A stretch of 64,000 nucleotides of DNA from Microbacterium sp. LWO13-1.2 (GTDB lineage Bacteria; Actinomycetota; Actinomycetes; Actinomycetales; Microbacteriaceae): positions 3,906,001 to 3,970,000 of the forward strand of contig NZ_CP151634.1 of NCBI RefSeq assembly GCF_038397725.1, given 5' to 3'. Positions 56,046 to 64,000 of this stretch are shown in pieces (the stretch's first letter is position 1; each line of letters starts with the position of its first letter). The translations under genes were made by a program, and so were the position numbers. Under the pieces are notes generated by a model, which saw only the letters and a program-made list of their open reading frames with translations, was not told the origin of the DNA and made no database searches.

Positions 56046-57032
56046 TCAGTTGCGGAAGAAGCCCACGCCCAGATCGGGGTGATCGACGAACACGCCGTCG
56101 ATCCCGGTGCGCGCGATCGCTGCCCACTCCGCCTCGTAGTCGCCGTACTCGCTGCGTCCGCCGGCACCGCGGAACTCCGCGGCCAGGAACGCGTTCTCCG
56201 GGCGGGCGGTCCAGGTGAACACCTTGAGGCCGCGCGCATGCGCATCGTCCACGATCGTGTTGCCCTTGGCCAGGAGCATCCTCTTGTTGACGCTGATGCC
56301 ATCGACCTTGCCGACCAGACCATCGAGTCCCCGCGGCGTGATCGTGGCCTTGTAGCTGAGCGCCTGCTTGCCCTGCGCGACGAGGAGGTCGTACGGGCGG
56401 CCGGATGCCTCGATCAGATAGACGTAGGAAGCGGCGATCCCTCGTGCACGCAGGTGGCCGAGCACCGTCGATTCGAAGCACTCGATGATGAGGGGCAGCT
56501 CGCCGTCGGCCCAGCCTGCCTCGCGAAGATCCCGTTCGATCAGGGGAGCAAGATCCAGGCCGATGCTCGCGAAGTAGGTCGCGTGCTTGATCTCCAGCAC
56601 CACGCCGATTTCGCGCCCGTGCTCGATCGAGCCGGCGCGCACGATGTCGAGCACGTCGCTCAGTCGCAGAATGGCCTGCGACCCGTCGAAGCTCGCGCTG
56701 GTCAGCCGCACCTCGGGCAGCCGCTCGCGGCTGCGCAGAGTGGTCAGCTCGGCCCAGGTGAAGTCCTCGGTGAACCAGCCGGTCAGTGCCTGGCCGTCGA
56801 CGCGCTTGGTGGTGCGTCGGTCGGCGAACTCAGGATGCTCGGCGACGTCGGTGGTGCCGGAGATCTCGTTCTCGTGCCGCACGACGAGGACGCCGTCCTG
56901 GGTGGCGACGATGTCGGGCTCCACGGCGTCGACGCCCATGGCGAGCGCGAGCTCGTACGACGATCGGCTGTGCTCCGGACGGTAGCCGGGAGCGCCGCGA
57001 TGACCGATGACGAGCGGTGATTTCCTGGGCAC
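56046..57032 (-). CDS. glycerophosphodiester phosphodiesterase
   Basis: 328-aa GDPD TIM barrel hydrolysing glycerophosphodiesters to glycerol 3-phosphate and alcohol. Motifs: LVIGHRGAPGYRPEHSRSSY (catalytic HRG...PE.), GVDAVEPDIVATQDGVLVVR (ExD metal site), LEIKHATYF and the C-terminal GIDGVFVDHPDLG. No signal peptide, so cytosolic. GTG at 57032 is 6 nt after TACGCT (57044-57039), which fixes the start; the open frame continues upstream but overlaps the divergent promoter. Confidence 0.9.
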   Translation of the reverse strand: MPRKSPLVIGHRGAPGYRPEHSRSSYELALAMGVDAVEPDIVATQDGVLVVRHENEISGTTDVAEHPEFADRRTTKRVDGQALTGWFTEDFTWAELTTLRSRERLPEVRLTSASFDGSQAILRLSDVLDIVRAGSIEHGREIGVVLEIKHATYFASIGLDLAPLIERDLREAGWADGELPLIIECFESTVLGHLRARGIAASYVYLIEASGRPYDLLVAQGKQALSYKATITPRGLDGLVGKVDGISVNKRMLLAKGNTIVDDAHARGLKVFTWTARPENAFLAAEFRGAGGRSEYGDYEAEWAAIARTGIDGVFVDHPDLGVGFFRN

Positions 57033-57119
57033 GCTCTCAGCGTAGAACACGCCACTGAGCGCACCGCGCGGGTATCGTGGAGGAAAGAGACCTACGCACA
57101 CTTTGGAGTGAGGCCCACC

Positions 57120-58034
57120 ATGAGCAATTTCGCCTTCAACAATCCGGCGTTCAAGCAGCAGGATCCGCGCAATGTCGCGACCTACCCCGGCGGCCCGCAG
57201 GCTGCGGCTCAGGGTGCGCAGTTCGGTTCCGCGCAGCACGCCGGAATGGATGCTGCCGCCAACGCACAGCTGGAGGGCATGTACGCCGGTCCGCCCGCTG
57301 GCGCGATCGAGACCGACCGGATGACGGTCGAGGACACGGTCTGGAAGACCGCCGCCCTCTTCGGCATCCTGCTCGTCACCGCCGCCATCGGCTGGGTCTG
57401 GACCCTCGGCGGCGTGCAGATCGACCCCCGCCAGGGCGTCTCGATGCTTCCGTGGATGATCGGCGCCTTCGGTGGCTTCGTGCTCGCCATGGTGATCACC
57501 TTCACCTCGCGCAAGAAGGTGCGTCCCGCACTGATCTTCGTCTACGCGGCACTGGAGGGCCTGTTCGTCGGTGGCATCTCCGCGTTCTTCGAGATGATCT
57601 GGCCCGGCATCGTCATGCAGGCCACCCTCGCGACGGTCGCCGTCGTCGGTGTGACCCTCGCCCTCTTCGCCAGCGGCAAGATCCGCGCGTCGAAGAAGAT
57701 GACCAAGATCGTCATGATCGCGATGCTCGGCTACATGGTCTTCTCGCTGCTCAACCTCGTCCTGATGTGGACGAACGTGCTCCCGGCCGGCCAGGCGTTC
57801 GGCCTTCTCAGCCAGGAAGTCATGGGCATCCCGCTCGGCCTCATCATCGGCGTCCTCGTGGTCTTCATGGCCGCGTACTCGCTGGTGATGGACTTCGACC
57901 AGATCCAGCAGGGCGTGCGCAACGGCGCACCGCGCAAGTACGGCTGGCTCGGCGGCTTCGGCATCATGGTCACCGTCGTGTGGCTGTACGTCGAGATCCT
58001 GCGCATGATCGCGATCGTCCGCGGCAGCAACTAG
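57120..58034 (+). CDS. Bax inhibitor-1 / YccA family membrane protein
   Basis: 304-aa protein with a cytoplasmic Asn/Gln/Pro-rich N-terminus (about 75 residues, FNNPAFKQQDPRN) and seven membrane helices: ALFGILLVTAAIGWVWTLGG through GIMVTVVWLYVEILRMIAI. The GVRNGAPRKYGWLGGFG loop near the end is typical of the actinobacterial branch. The family includes putative calcium or proton leak channels; the role in bacteria is unclear. TATCGT lies about 45 bp upstream of the ATG. Ends in the hairpin at 58045-58080. Confidence 0.9.
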   Translation: MSNFAFNNPAFKQQDPRNVATYPGGPQAAAQGAQFGSAQHAGMDAAANAQLEGMYAGPPAGAIETDRMTVEDTVWKTAALFGILLVTAAIGWVWTLGGVQIDPRQGVSMLPWMIGAFGGFVLAMVITFTSRKKVRPALIFVYAALEGLFVGGISAFFEMIWPGIVMQATLATVAVVGVTLALFASGKIRASKKMTKIVMIAMLGYMVFSLLNLVLMWTNVLPAGQAFGLLSQEVMGIPLGLIIGVLVVFMAAYSLVMDFDQIQQGVRNGAPRKYGWLGGFGIMVTVVWLYVEILRMIAIVRGSN

Positions 58035-58044
58035 TCACGACTCG

Positions 58045-58080
58045 AAAGAGGCCCGTCTCCACCTGGAGGCGGGCCTCTTT
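58045..58080 (+). terminator. terminator of the BI-1 family gene
   Basis: 16-bp stem (58045-58060 with 58065-58080, one G-U pair), loop ACCT, ending in TTT. Confidence 0.85.
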
Positions 58081-58106
58081 GCATACCTGGTGACCCCGGC
58101 GCAAGG

Positions 58107-58167
58107 GGGTATCCGAGATGTCCGGAGGCCAGCACAGTGGACTCACGAATCCCCGCGACTCGGGGAT
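58107..58167 (+). promoter_or_regulatory. candidate stress promoter and leader hairpin of the GlsB-like gene
   Basis: GGGTAT (58107-58112) resembles the -10 of SigB-type stress promoters, though no clear GTTT -35 is seen. ATCCCCG-CGACT-CGGGGAT (58149-58167) is a perfect hairpin 22 bp before the ATG and could affect translation. Confidence 0.35.
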
Positions 58168-58188
58168 CCTGACACAAAGGAGCTGACC

Positions 58189-58461
58189 ATGGGTTTCCTC
58201 GCCTTCATCATTCTGGGCCTTATCGCCGGTGCCATCGCCAAGCTCATCCTTCCCGGACGTCAAGGCGGCGGGTGGCTCGTCACCCTTCTGCTCGGCGTCG
58301 TCGGAGCCCTGCTCGGCGGCTGGATCGGCTCGATGCTCTTCGGCGTCGGTCTCGAGAACTTCTGGGATCTCTCGACCTGGCTGCTCGCGATCGGCGGTGC
58401 GATCATCGTTCTGCTGATCTACGGCCTGATCGTCGGACGCGGATCGCGCGTTCGCGACTGA
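58189..58461 (+). CDS. GlsB/YeaQ/YmgE family membrane protein
   Basis: 90-aa protein with three hydrophobic segments and Gly-rich turns: FIILGLIAGAIAKLILPG, WLVTLLLGVVGALLGGWIG and WLLAIGGAIIVLLIYGLIVG. The family (transglycosylase-associated or general-stress membrane proteins) has no defined activity. AAAGGAG lies 6-8 nt before the ATG. Monocistronic; hairpins follow at 58464-58488 and 58543-58572. Confidence 0.9.
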   Translation: MGFLAFIILGLIAGAIAKLILPGRQGGGWLVTLLLGVVGALLGGWIGSMLFGVGLENFWDLSTWLLAIGGAIIVLLIYGLIVGRGSRVRD

Positions 58462-58463
58462 TC

Positions 58464-58572
58464 TCACCTCGCGCGTCGCGCGCGGTGAAAGAGGTTCCGC
58501 CTCTGCTCGGACAGCTTTGCTTCCGGCAGGGGCGGTTCCTGTCTGTGCCGCCGGCAGGAGTCGGCGGCACAG
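58464..58572. terminator. two terminator hairpins between convergent genes
   Basis: TCACC...GGTGA with a CG-rich inner stem (58464-58488), then CTGTGCCGCC (58543-58552) paired perfectly with GGCGGCACAG (58563-58572). They lie between the GlsB-like gene and the ECF sigma gene. Confidence 0.65.
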
Positions 58573-58576
58573 ATCC

Positions 58577-59863
58577 TCATCTCCCGGCGGCCTTCGCCTC
58601 GAGCAGGGCGCGTTCTCGGTCGTTCCCGGCGAGAGATGCCGCGACCGCGAACTCGCTTCGCGCCTCGTCGTTTCTGCCCAGACGCAGCAGCAGTTCTCCG
58701 CGCGTCGCCGGGAGCAGGTGGTACCCCCGCAGGGCCCCCGACTCGGCAAGGCGGTCGATGATTCGCAAGGCGGATGCGGGACCGGTGGCCATCGCGACAG
58801 CAGCCGCGCGGTTCAGCTCGACCACCGGTGACGGCGCGATCCGGCCCAGCGCCTCGTAGAGCACGACGATCCGTTCCCAGTCGGTCTCCTCGAGCGATGC
58901 CGCCACCGCATGGCATTCCGCGATCGCCGCCTGCAGCCCATAGGCACCGCGACCTCGGCCCAGAGCATCCGCCCGAGCCAGCGCGGCTCGCCCGCGGGAG
59001 ATGCGCCCCCGATCCCAGCGTCGGCGATCCTGGTCCCCCAGCAGCACCGGATTCCCTTGCCCGTCGACGCGAGCCGCGAACCGTGCCGCGGTGAGCTCCA
59101 TCAGCGAGAGCACGCTGTGCACGTCGCGCTCGCGGGGCATCAGGGCCGCAAGCACTCGTGTGAGCCGGATCGCCTCTTCGCTGAGTTCCGGGCGCATCCA
59201 GTCCGAGCCGCCGCTGGCGGTGTGCCCCTCGTTGAAGATCAGATAGAGCACCCCGAGGATCGCTCCGAGTCGTTCCGGCTGCTCCTCCCTCGACGGCACC
59301 TCGAACGGCACGTTCGCGGCGGCGAGAGTCTTCTTCGCCCGCACGATGCGCTGCTGCACGGTGGCGGTCGGCACGAGAAAAGCCCGCGCGATCTCCTCGC
59401 TCCCGAGGCCGCCGACCACGCGCAGGGTGAGCGCGACCTGCGCCTCCCGCGACAGCACAGGGTGGCAGGAGATGAAGATCAGACGCAGCACATCGTCGTC
59501 GACAGCATCCGGATCCCAGGGCAGCGCATCGGTGGACTGCTCACGTTCCAGGTCGTGAGCGATCGCGGCGAGCCTGTCGTCCAGGCGTTCACGTCGACGC
59601 CAGCCGTCGATCGCCTTGCGCTTCGCCACCGCCGTCAGCCAGGCTGCCGGGTTGCGCGGAACGCCCTCGACGGGCCACTGCCGCAACGCGTCGATCAGCG
59701 CTTCCTGGGCGAGGTCCTCTGCGAGCCCGAAGTCGCCGACCATACGCGTCAGCGTCGCGACGATCTTCGCCGATTCGATGCGCCAGACCGCCGCGACGGC
59801 GCGCTCCGCCGATGTCTGATCGGATGCGGAGCGCGTCACCTGGTCTGCAGAAGGGTCGCTCAT
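58577..59863 (-). CDS. ECF42-type RNA polymerase sigma factor
   Basis: 428 aa, much longer than a standard ECF sigma. Region 2 (GLAEDLAQEALIDALRQW) and region 4 (GGLGSEEIARAFLVPTATV) occupy residues 1-190. The C-terminal 230 residues (DUF6596/TPR-like: LGVLYLIFNEGHTASGG, ALARADALGRGRGAYGLQAA) are the extension that defines ECF42. No anti-sigma gene is present. It starts one base after the stop of the DGPF gene (TGA-G-ATG), the conserved ECF42 partner. Its expected promoter motif occurs upstream of that gene, so autoregulation is likely. Confidence 0.92.
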   Translation of the reverse strand: MSDPSADQVTRSASDQTSAERAVAAVWRIESAKIVATLTRMVGDFGLAEDLAQEALIDALRQWPVEGVPRNPAAWLTAVAKRKAIDGWRRRERLDDRLAAIAHDLEREQSTDALPWDPDAVDDDVLRLIFISCHPVLSREAQVALTLRVVGGLGSEEIARAFLVPTATVQQRIVRAKKTLAAANVPFEVPSREEQPERLGAILGVLYLIFNEGHTASGGSDWMRPELSEEAIRLTRVLAALMPRERDVHSVLSLMELTAARFAARVDGQGNPVLLGDQDRRRWDRGRISRGRAALARADALGRGRGAYGLQAAIAECHAVAASLEETDWERIVVLYEALGRIAPSPVVELNRAAAVAMATGPASALRIIDRLAESGALRGYHLLPATRGELLLRLGRNDEARSEFAVAASLAGNDRERALLEAKAAGR

Positions 59864-59864
59864 C

Positions 59865-60290
59865 TCACTGCTGGGCGCGCTGCGCCTGCTCGTCGCGCCA
59901 GCCCTCTTCCTTCTGGATCCACTCGTTGTCCGCGGGGAAGTCGTCGAACTCGGTCACCCGGCGCACCTCGAGGAACGATCCGGGGCCGAGGGGCGCCCGT
60001 CCGGCCCACTCCGCCGCCTCTTCGCGCGAGGAGACCTCGATGATCCAGAAGCCGTTGAACAGTTCCTTGGTCTCGCCGTACGGGCCGTCGGTGATCAACG
60101 GCGCCTCCGCGCTGAAGTCGACGACGAATCCCTCGGCAGCGTCGGTGAGCCCCTCGCCGGCCAGAAGCACGCCCGCCTTCATCATCGACTCGTTGTACTT
60201 GCCCATGGCCTCGATGACCTGCTCGAAGGGGGTGTTCTTGTACGCCTCCACAGCCTCGTCCGTCGCGCGCATGATGAGCATGAACTTCAT
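59865..60290 (-). CDS. YciI-like DGPF-domain protein
   Basis: 141 aa of the YCII/DGPF family: MKFMLIMRATDEAVEAYKNT at the start, central PLITDGPYGETKELFNGFWI (DGP motif), SREEAAEWAGRAPLGPGSFL. These proteins are the usual targets and neighbours of ECF42 sigma factors; enzymatic role unknown. AAGGAG lies 6 nt before the ATG at 60290. First gene of the pair. Confidence 0.9.
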   Translation of the reverse strand: MKFMLIMRATDEAVEAYKNTPFEQVIEAMGKYNESMMKAGVLLAGEGLTDAAEGFVVDFSAEAPLITDGPYGETKELFNGFWIIEVSSREEAAEWAGRAPLGPGSFLEVRRVTEFDDFPADNEWIQKEEGWRDEQAQRAQQ

Positions 60291-60339
60291 GATGTTCTCC
60301 TTGGTGTCCTGGGTCGTTTTCGACCCTCTCATTGAAGAC

Positions 60340-60366
60340 GTCGAACGAGAAGACCCTGGATCGACA
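60340..60366 (-). promoter_or_regulatory. ECF42-type promoter of the DGPF-sigma operon
   Basis: TGTCGA (60366-60361), exactly 17 nt, then CGAC (60343-60340). This matches the ECF42 promoter pattern as I remember it (-35 TGTCGA, -10 CG[A/T]C). It would give a leader of about 43 nt before the ATG at 60290. The rest of 60291-60570 holds only a terminator hairpin. Confidence 0.65.
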
Positions 60367-60482
60367 TGGGGAGAGAAAAAGTTCGCATCGGCTCCCAGCG
60401 AGCGGCCCCGGCCAGGGGGCGAAGAGTGCCGCATCCCTCGCTCTGACCCGACCACCCGCGCCCCCTCGCCCTAGAGAGGAGA

Positions 60483-60523
60483 CGCGGATGGTCGCATGCA
60501 GTGCCCTCAGGCGACCATCCGCG
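60483..60523 (-). terminator. terminator of the glycosyltransferase gene
   Basis: Perfect 13-bp stem (60483-60495 with 60511-60523) with a 15-nt loop, 48 bp past the stop. Confidence 0.7.
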
Positions 60524-60570
60524 ACTCCTCCGGAGCCGCCCGATGACACCTGGTCGCCGGTCCGGCCGAC

Positions 60571-61980
60571 TCAGCGTCGCGCCGGCGCCGCCAGCACGCC
60601 GCGTGCGACGTCGGCAAGTGCACCCATCGCCGCCTCGGGGCTCCAAACGCCCGCTGCCGCACCGGTCTGGCCGCGCAGCCGCTCCCAGAGCGCGGGGTCG
60701 GAGAGCAGGCTGCGCAGGGCCTCGGCCAGAGCATCCTCATCACCGTCCGGCACCAGCACTCCCCCACCACCGCCCAGGATGTCGCCAGGACCGTAACGCA
60801 CGTCGTACGACACGGCCGGTGCACCGTGGGCAAGAGCCTCGACGATCGACAGCCCCTGAGCCTCGAATGCCGTCGCGGTGAGCACCACGGACGCGCGATC
60901 CAGCACCGCTGCGGGATCCTCCGCGAACCCCGCGAGAAGCACCCGCTCTCCGGCGTCGCACTCCTCGATCAGTTGCTGCAGTCGTGCCCGTTCCGGCCCG
61001 TCGCCCCAGATCTCGAGGCGTGCGTGCGGCACATCCGCATGCAGGAAGGCACGGATCGCGTGATCGATGCGCTTGCCGGCCGCGAGCCGGCCCAGCACGA
61101 CGACGAGCCCCGGCTCGCGTTCTGCCTGGCGCGATCGAGGAGGTTGCACGCCGTGCGGAACCACACGGTGCGTGCTCTCGCCGCCGAAACGGCGCACCAC
61201 ATCCTGACGCTGGGTGGGAGTCGGCCAGACCACGGCGTCGAAGCCCTCGGCGAGCGCGAACCATCGGGACCAGAGGGCGTTGAGCGGCGCATCCGGCGTG
61301 TAGGGCGGCTCCACGTGCATCGTGTGGATCGTGTGAATGAGCCGCACCCGCGGATGCGCCCAGTCGACGATCAGCTCGCCGAGCTGCCGCGACTCGCAGA
61401 TGACGACGATGGGCCGTTCGCCCACGGACGCCGCGATGTGTTCGAGCCAGGCACGGTAGATGCCACCGAATCCCGCGAGGGCGCCGACCGTCGCACCCGT
61501 GGAGTCGTAGACCCGCACCGGCTCGGTCGTGAGGTGCCAGTCCGGATCTCCGGCGATCACCGGAAGCGCCGCGAAGGGGCGACCGGATTCATCCGCCAGC
61601 GTTCGATACTCACGCCCCGGCGTCTCCGCGAGGCCGACGTCGGCCGCTCGAAGCAGCCACTCCGCGGCGCCGCCATCCGGAGCCTGAGCCTCGTCGAAGA
61701 GGTTGCGGAGCCGTTCCGGCGACGCGAGCGCTCCCCGCTCGGCGAAGACGCGACGATGCTCAGCATGCGCGGCAGCGGTACCGGGATCGAACGTCAGCAG
61801 CTGCGGTCCGCGACCGTCGGCGACGCCCGCATCCGCCATCTGCTTCGCACGCGCCAGCGTCGCGATCGTGTAGCCGCCGTCGAGATCAGGAATGAGCCGG
61901 CTGGACAGCACGAGATACTCGGCGTCCGGGAAGATCCCAGACGCCGAGGTAGAGGACGTATCGACGTCCTCTACTCCCAC
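60571..61980 (-). CDS. family 4 glycosyltransferase
   Basis: GT-B fold glycosyltransferase, up to 469 aa. N-terminal [20 protein letters not shown], middle [19 protein letters not shown] (His-rich acceptor loop), then GT4 C-terminal half: [37 protein letters not shown] and the donor motif [20 protein letters not shown] (E-x7-E). Resembles TagE-like enzymes that glycosylate wall polymers, but donor and acceptor are unknown. Start uncertain: GTG 61980 overlaps the guaA stop and a hairpin, so a later GTG (about 61914, giving [13 protein letters not shown]) is possible. No export signal, so cytosolic face. Confidence 0.82.
   Translation of the reverse strand: MGVEDVDTSSTSASGIFPDAEYLVLSSRLIPDLDGGYTIATLARAKQMADAGVADGRGPQLLTFDPGTAAAHAEHRRVFAERGALASPERLRNLFDEAQAPDGGAAEWLLRAADVGLAETPGREYRTLADESGRPFAALPVIAGDPDWHLTTEPVRVYDSTGATVGALAGFGGIYRAWLEHIAASVGERPIVVICESRQLGELIVDWAHPRVRLIHTIHTMHVEPPYTPDAPLNALWSRWFALAEGFDAVVWPTPTQRQDVVRRFGGESTHRVVPHGVQPPRSRQAEREPGLVVVLGRLAAGKRIDHAIRAFLHADVPHARLEIWGDGPERARLQQLIEECDAGERVLLAGFAEDPAAVLDRASVVLTATAFEAQGLSIVEALAHGAPAVSYDVRYGPGDILGGGGGVLVPDGDEDALAEALRSLLSDPALWERLRGQTGAAAGVWSPEAAMGALADVARGVLAAPARR
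61921..61974 (-). terminator. two hairpins at the guaA stop codon
   Basis: GTAGAGGACGT (61949-61959) pairs perfectly with ACGTCCTCTAC (61964-61974) with loop ATCG; the right arm contains the guaA stop codon. A second hairpin (GGCGTC 61921-61926 with GACGCC 61940-61945, plus GGG/CCC) follows. They could end the guaA transcript or gate entry into the glycosyltransferase gene. Confidence 0.55.
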
Positions 61981-63557
61981 TCGATGGTCCCCGGCGGCTT
62001 GGAGGTCACGTCGAGGACGACGCGGTTGACGTCGCGCACCCCGTTGGTGATGCGGTTCGAGATCTTCGCCAGCACGTCGTACGGCAGGCGCGTCCAGTCG
62101 GCCGTCATCGCGTCTTCACTGGAGACCGGACGCAGCACGATCGGGTGCCCGTAGGTGCGGCCGTCTCCCTGCACGCCTACCGAGCGCACGTCGGCGAGGA
62201 GCACGACGGGGCACTGCCAGATCGTCTGGTCGAGCCCCGCCTTCGTGAGTTCTTCGCGCGCGATGGCGTCGGCCTCACGCAGAATCTCGAGGCGGTCGCG
62301 CGTGACTTCGCCGATGATGCGGATGCCGAGGCCCGGCCCCGGGAAGGGCTGACGCCCCACGATCGCCTCGGGGATGCCGAGCTCGCGACCGATGGCGCGG
62401 ACCTCGTCCTTGAAGAGAGCTCGCAGCGGTTCGATGAGCTCGAAGTCGAGATCGTCCGGGAGGCCGCCGACGTTGTGGTGCGACTTGATGTTGGCCGTGC
62501 CCGTGCCGCCACCGGACTCCACCACGTCGGGATACAGCGTGCCCTGCACGAGGAATTTGATCGGGGCTCCACCGGTCTGGCGGGCCTCCTCGACGAGGTC
62601 GAGCTGCACCTTCTCGAAGGCGCGGATGAACTCGCGACCGATGATCTTGCGCTTCTCCTCGGGGTCGGTGACGCCCTCGAGGTGGCCGAGGAAGGTGTCT
62701 TCCGCGTCGACCGTGATCAAACGCACGCCGGTGGATTCGACGTAGTCCTTCTCGACCTGCTCGCGCTCGCCCTTGCGGAGGAGACCGTGGTCGACGAACA
62801 CGGCAGTGAGCTGGTCGCCGATCGCCTTGTGCACGAGGGCCGTCGACACCGCCGAGTCGACGCCGCCGGACAGCGCCGAGATGACACGGGCATCGCCGAC
62901 CTGCGCGCGGATCCGCTCGACCTGCTCGGCGATCACGTTGCCGCTGTTCCAGTCGGCGGCGAGGCCTGCACCCTTGTGCAGGAAGTTCTCCAGCACTCGC
63001 TGGCCGTGGTCGGAGTGCTTGACCTCGGGGTGCCACTGCACGCCGTAGAACCCGCGCTCCTCGTTCGCGAAGGCAGCGACCTTGGTGGCATCCGTCGTCG
63101 CGAGCACCTCGAAGCCCTCGGGCGCCTTGGCGACCTGGTCGCCGTGGCTCATCCACACGTTCTGCTCGGCCGGCTGGCCGCCCAGCAGTGTGCCGCCGTC
63201 ACCGGTGATGACGGCATCCGTCGCCCCGTACTCACGCAGGCCGGTGTGCGCGACCTCGCCGCCCAGGGTCTGCGCCATGTACTGGAAGCCGTAGCAGATG
63301 CCCAGCGTGGGCACGCCGAGGTCGAAAACGGCCGGGTCCAGGCGCGGAGCGCCCTCCTCGTACACCGAGGACGGGCCTCCGGAGAGGATGATCGCAACCG
63401 GGTTCTTCGCGGCGATCTCGGCGGCGGTGGCGGTGTGCGGCACGATCTCGCTGTACACGCCCGCTTCGCGGACGCGACGGGCGATCAGCTGCGCGTACTG
63501 CGCGCCGAAGTCGACGACGAGCGCTGGACGCTGCTGGGTCTCGGACTGTTCGGTCAA
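61971..63557 (-). CDS. guaA: GMP synthase (glutamine-hydrolysing)
   Basis: Converts XMP to GMP. 528 aa. The class I amidotransferase domain shows the Cys nucleophile in [17 protein letters not shown] and His/Glu in [13 protein letters not shown]. The ATP-PPase loop is [17 protein letters not shown]. The C-terminal dimerisation domain has [20 protein letters not shown] and ends [11 protein letters not shown]. The start is TTG at 63557 in the TTGA overlap with the DUF3817 gene stop; this gives [20 protein letters not shown]. The much longer open frame upstream is rejected. Confidence 0.97.
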   Translation of the reverse strand: MTEQSETQQRPALVVDFGAQYAQLIARRVREAGVYSEIVPHTATAAEIAAKNPVAIILSGGPSSVYEEGAPRLDPAVFDLGVPTLGICYGFQYMAQTLGGEVAHTGLREYGATDAVITGDGGTLLGGQPAEQNVWMSHGDQVAKAPEGFEVLATTDATKVAAFANEERGFYGVQWHPEVKHSDHGQRVLENFLHKGAGLAADWNSGNVIAEQVERIRAQVGDARVISALSGGVDSAVSTALVHKAIGDQLTAVFVDHGLLRKGEREQVEKDYVESTGVRLITVDAEDTFLGHLEGVTDPEEKRKIIGREFIRAFEKVQLDLVEEARQTGGAPIKFLVQGTLYPDVVESGGGTGTANIKSHHNVGGLPDDLDFELIEPLRALFKDEVRAIGRELGIPEAIVGRQPFPGPGLGIRIIGEVTRDRLEILREADAIAREELTKAGLDQTIWQCPVVLLADVRSVGVQGDGRTYGHPIVLRPVSSEDAMTADWTRLPYDVLAKISNRITNGVRDVNRVVLDVTSKPPGTIEWE

Positions 63558-64000
63558 CGGACACCTTCCGGGGCGGGGACGGGGGCCTCTGCGGCCTCCC
63601 TGGTTGCGAGGTAGGACTTCACGTCGCGGGCGACGATCGTCTCCATGATGAAGGAGAGCAGCGGGATGACGCCGCCGAGCGCGAGAAGTGCCAGACGCAG
63701 CAGCGGCCAGCGCATCAGGCTCCACATGCGGAAGCAGGCGAAGAGGTAGACGACATAAAACCAGCCGTGCGCCACGAGGATGAACAGCGACAGGTTCGCT
63801 CCGTCGCCAGTGGACTCCAGTCCCTCGGGGCCCTCCACGACCGGCGCGAACCACAGCGGACCGCCGGATCCGCCCGCGAAGAGCTCGAGGTGGATCGGCG
63901 TGTACTTGAGCACCATCTCGGCCACCAGCAGGAGCAGCATGACTCCGGTGATGATCGACGCGATCTGGTAGAACTTCAGTGCACCGCGGATCGCCGGAAA
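63554..64000 (-). CDS. DUF3817-like membrane protein, N-terminus cut by window edge
   Basis: Small integral membrane protein, at least 148 residues in frame to the right edge (begins [19 protein letters not shown] before the internal ATG at 63940). Three to four hydrophobic helices: [34 protein letters not shown], and [20 protein letters not shown]. The HGWFYVVYL segment is characteristic of DUF3817 as I remember it. Function unknown. Its stop overlaps the guaA TTG start (TTGA), so guaA is translationally coupled to it. Confidence 0.75.
   Translation of the reverse strand, partial: FPAIRGALKFYQIASIITGVMLLLLVAEMVLKYTPIHLELFAGGSGGPLWFAPVVEGPEGLESTGDGANLSLFILVAHGWFYVVYLFACFRMWSLMRWPLLRLALLALGGVIPLLSFIMETIVARDVKSYLATREAAEAPVPAPEGVR

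Noticed and set aside
61971..63854. Longer guaA reading of 627 codons
   Set aside because: The extra N-terminus is out-of-frame sequence of the DUF3817 gene. The TTG at 63557 gives the family N-terminus.

Overview
The window reads as chromosome of a high-GC actinobacterium, most likely Microbacteriaceae (Microbacterium or a close relative). The basis is the proteins (monomeric NADP isocitrate dehydrogenase, DUF222/HNH, SseB-like protein, DUF6350 next to purN-purH, a DUF3817 protein coupled to guaA, an ECF42-type sigma factor with a DGPF partner), the strong GC bias with long antisense shadow frames, and many starts placed 6-7 nt after a TANNNT -10 box (leaderless transcripts). No tRNA, rRNA, CRISPR array, prophage or insertion sequence was found. 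Gene density is high. Most gaps hold promoters or GC-rich hairpins without clear U tracts.

Layout. 1-7020: a minus-strand operon (PLP fold-III D-amino-acid dehydratase/aldolase, an amidohydrolase fused to a GH20 hexosaminidase, a ROK regulator, a ROK sugar kinase) divergent from ridA. This is the most interesting locus: the set fits intracellular breakdown of oxidised chitobiose (GlcNAc plus N-acetylglucosaminate), or another glycoconjugate carrying an N-acyl-D-amino acid. 7126-12397: L,D-transpeptidase, isocitrate dehydrogenase, GNAT, coiled-coil membrane protein. 12407-16232: xylR | xylA-xylB. 16291-20192: heterodimeric ABC exporter behind a 21-codon leader ORF. 20359-23661: M19 dipeptidase with a coupled 40-aa ORF; ogt and an Ada-AlkA fusion (alkylation repair). 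23861-28970: two lipoprotein serine hydrolases, a YjbR-like protein, a palindromic repeat and a frameshifted DUF222/HNH gene. 29081-34422: purH, purN, DUF6350 protein and a divergent purine permease.

34573-42446: homocysteine methyltransferase-like protein, VOC | TetR pair, Tat-secreted protein, sucCD, TetR-acyl-CoA dehydrogenase, small Cys-tailed protein. 42541-47633: phytoene-desaturase-like oxidoreductase, then a LigC-type ATP-dependent DNA ligase and a LigD-type polymerase (PrimPol) separated by a MarR | quinone-oxidoreductase module with twin perfect operators. 47678-51534: SseB-like gene, three copies of a 53-bp palindrome-ended repeat, pcrA. 51603-58461: PPOX protein, a lamin-tail surface protein with an LAATG anchor, YccF, hemerythrin, GDPD, BI-1, GlsB/YeaQ. 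58577-60290: ECF42-type sigma factor and DGPF protein with a matching promoter. 60571-64000: GT4 glycosyltransferase, guaA and a DUF3817 protein cut by the right edge.

Central metabolism (icd, sucCD, purH, purN, guaA) alternates with small regulator-target modules for carbohydrates (ROK), solvents or electrophiles (MarR, TetR, VOC) and repair (Ada-AlkA/Ogt, LigC/PrimPol, PcrA). Functions are family assignments from sequence; nothing was checked against a database.
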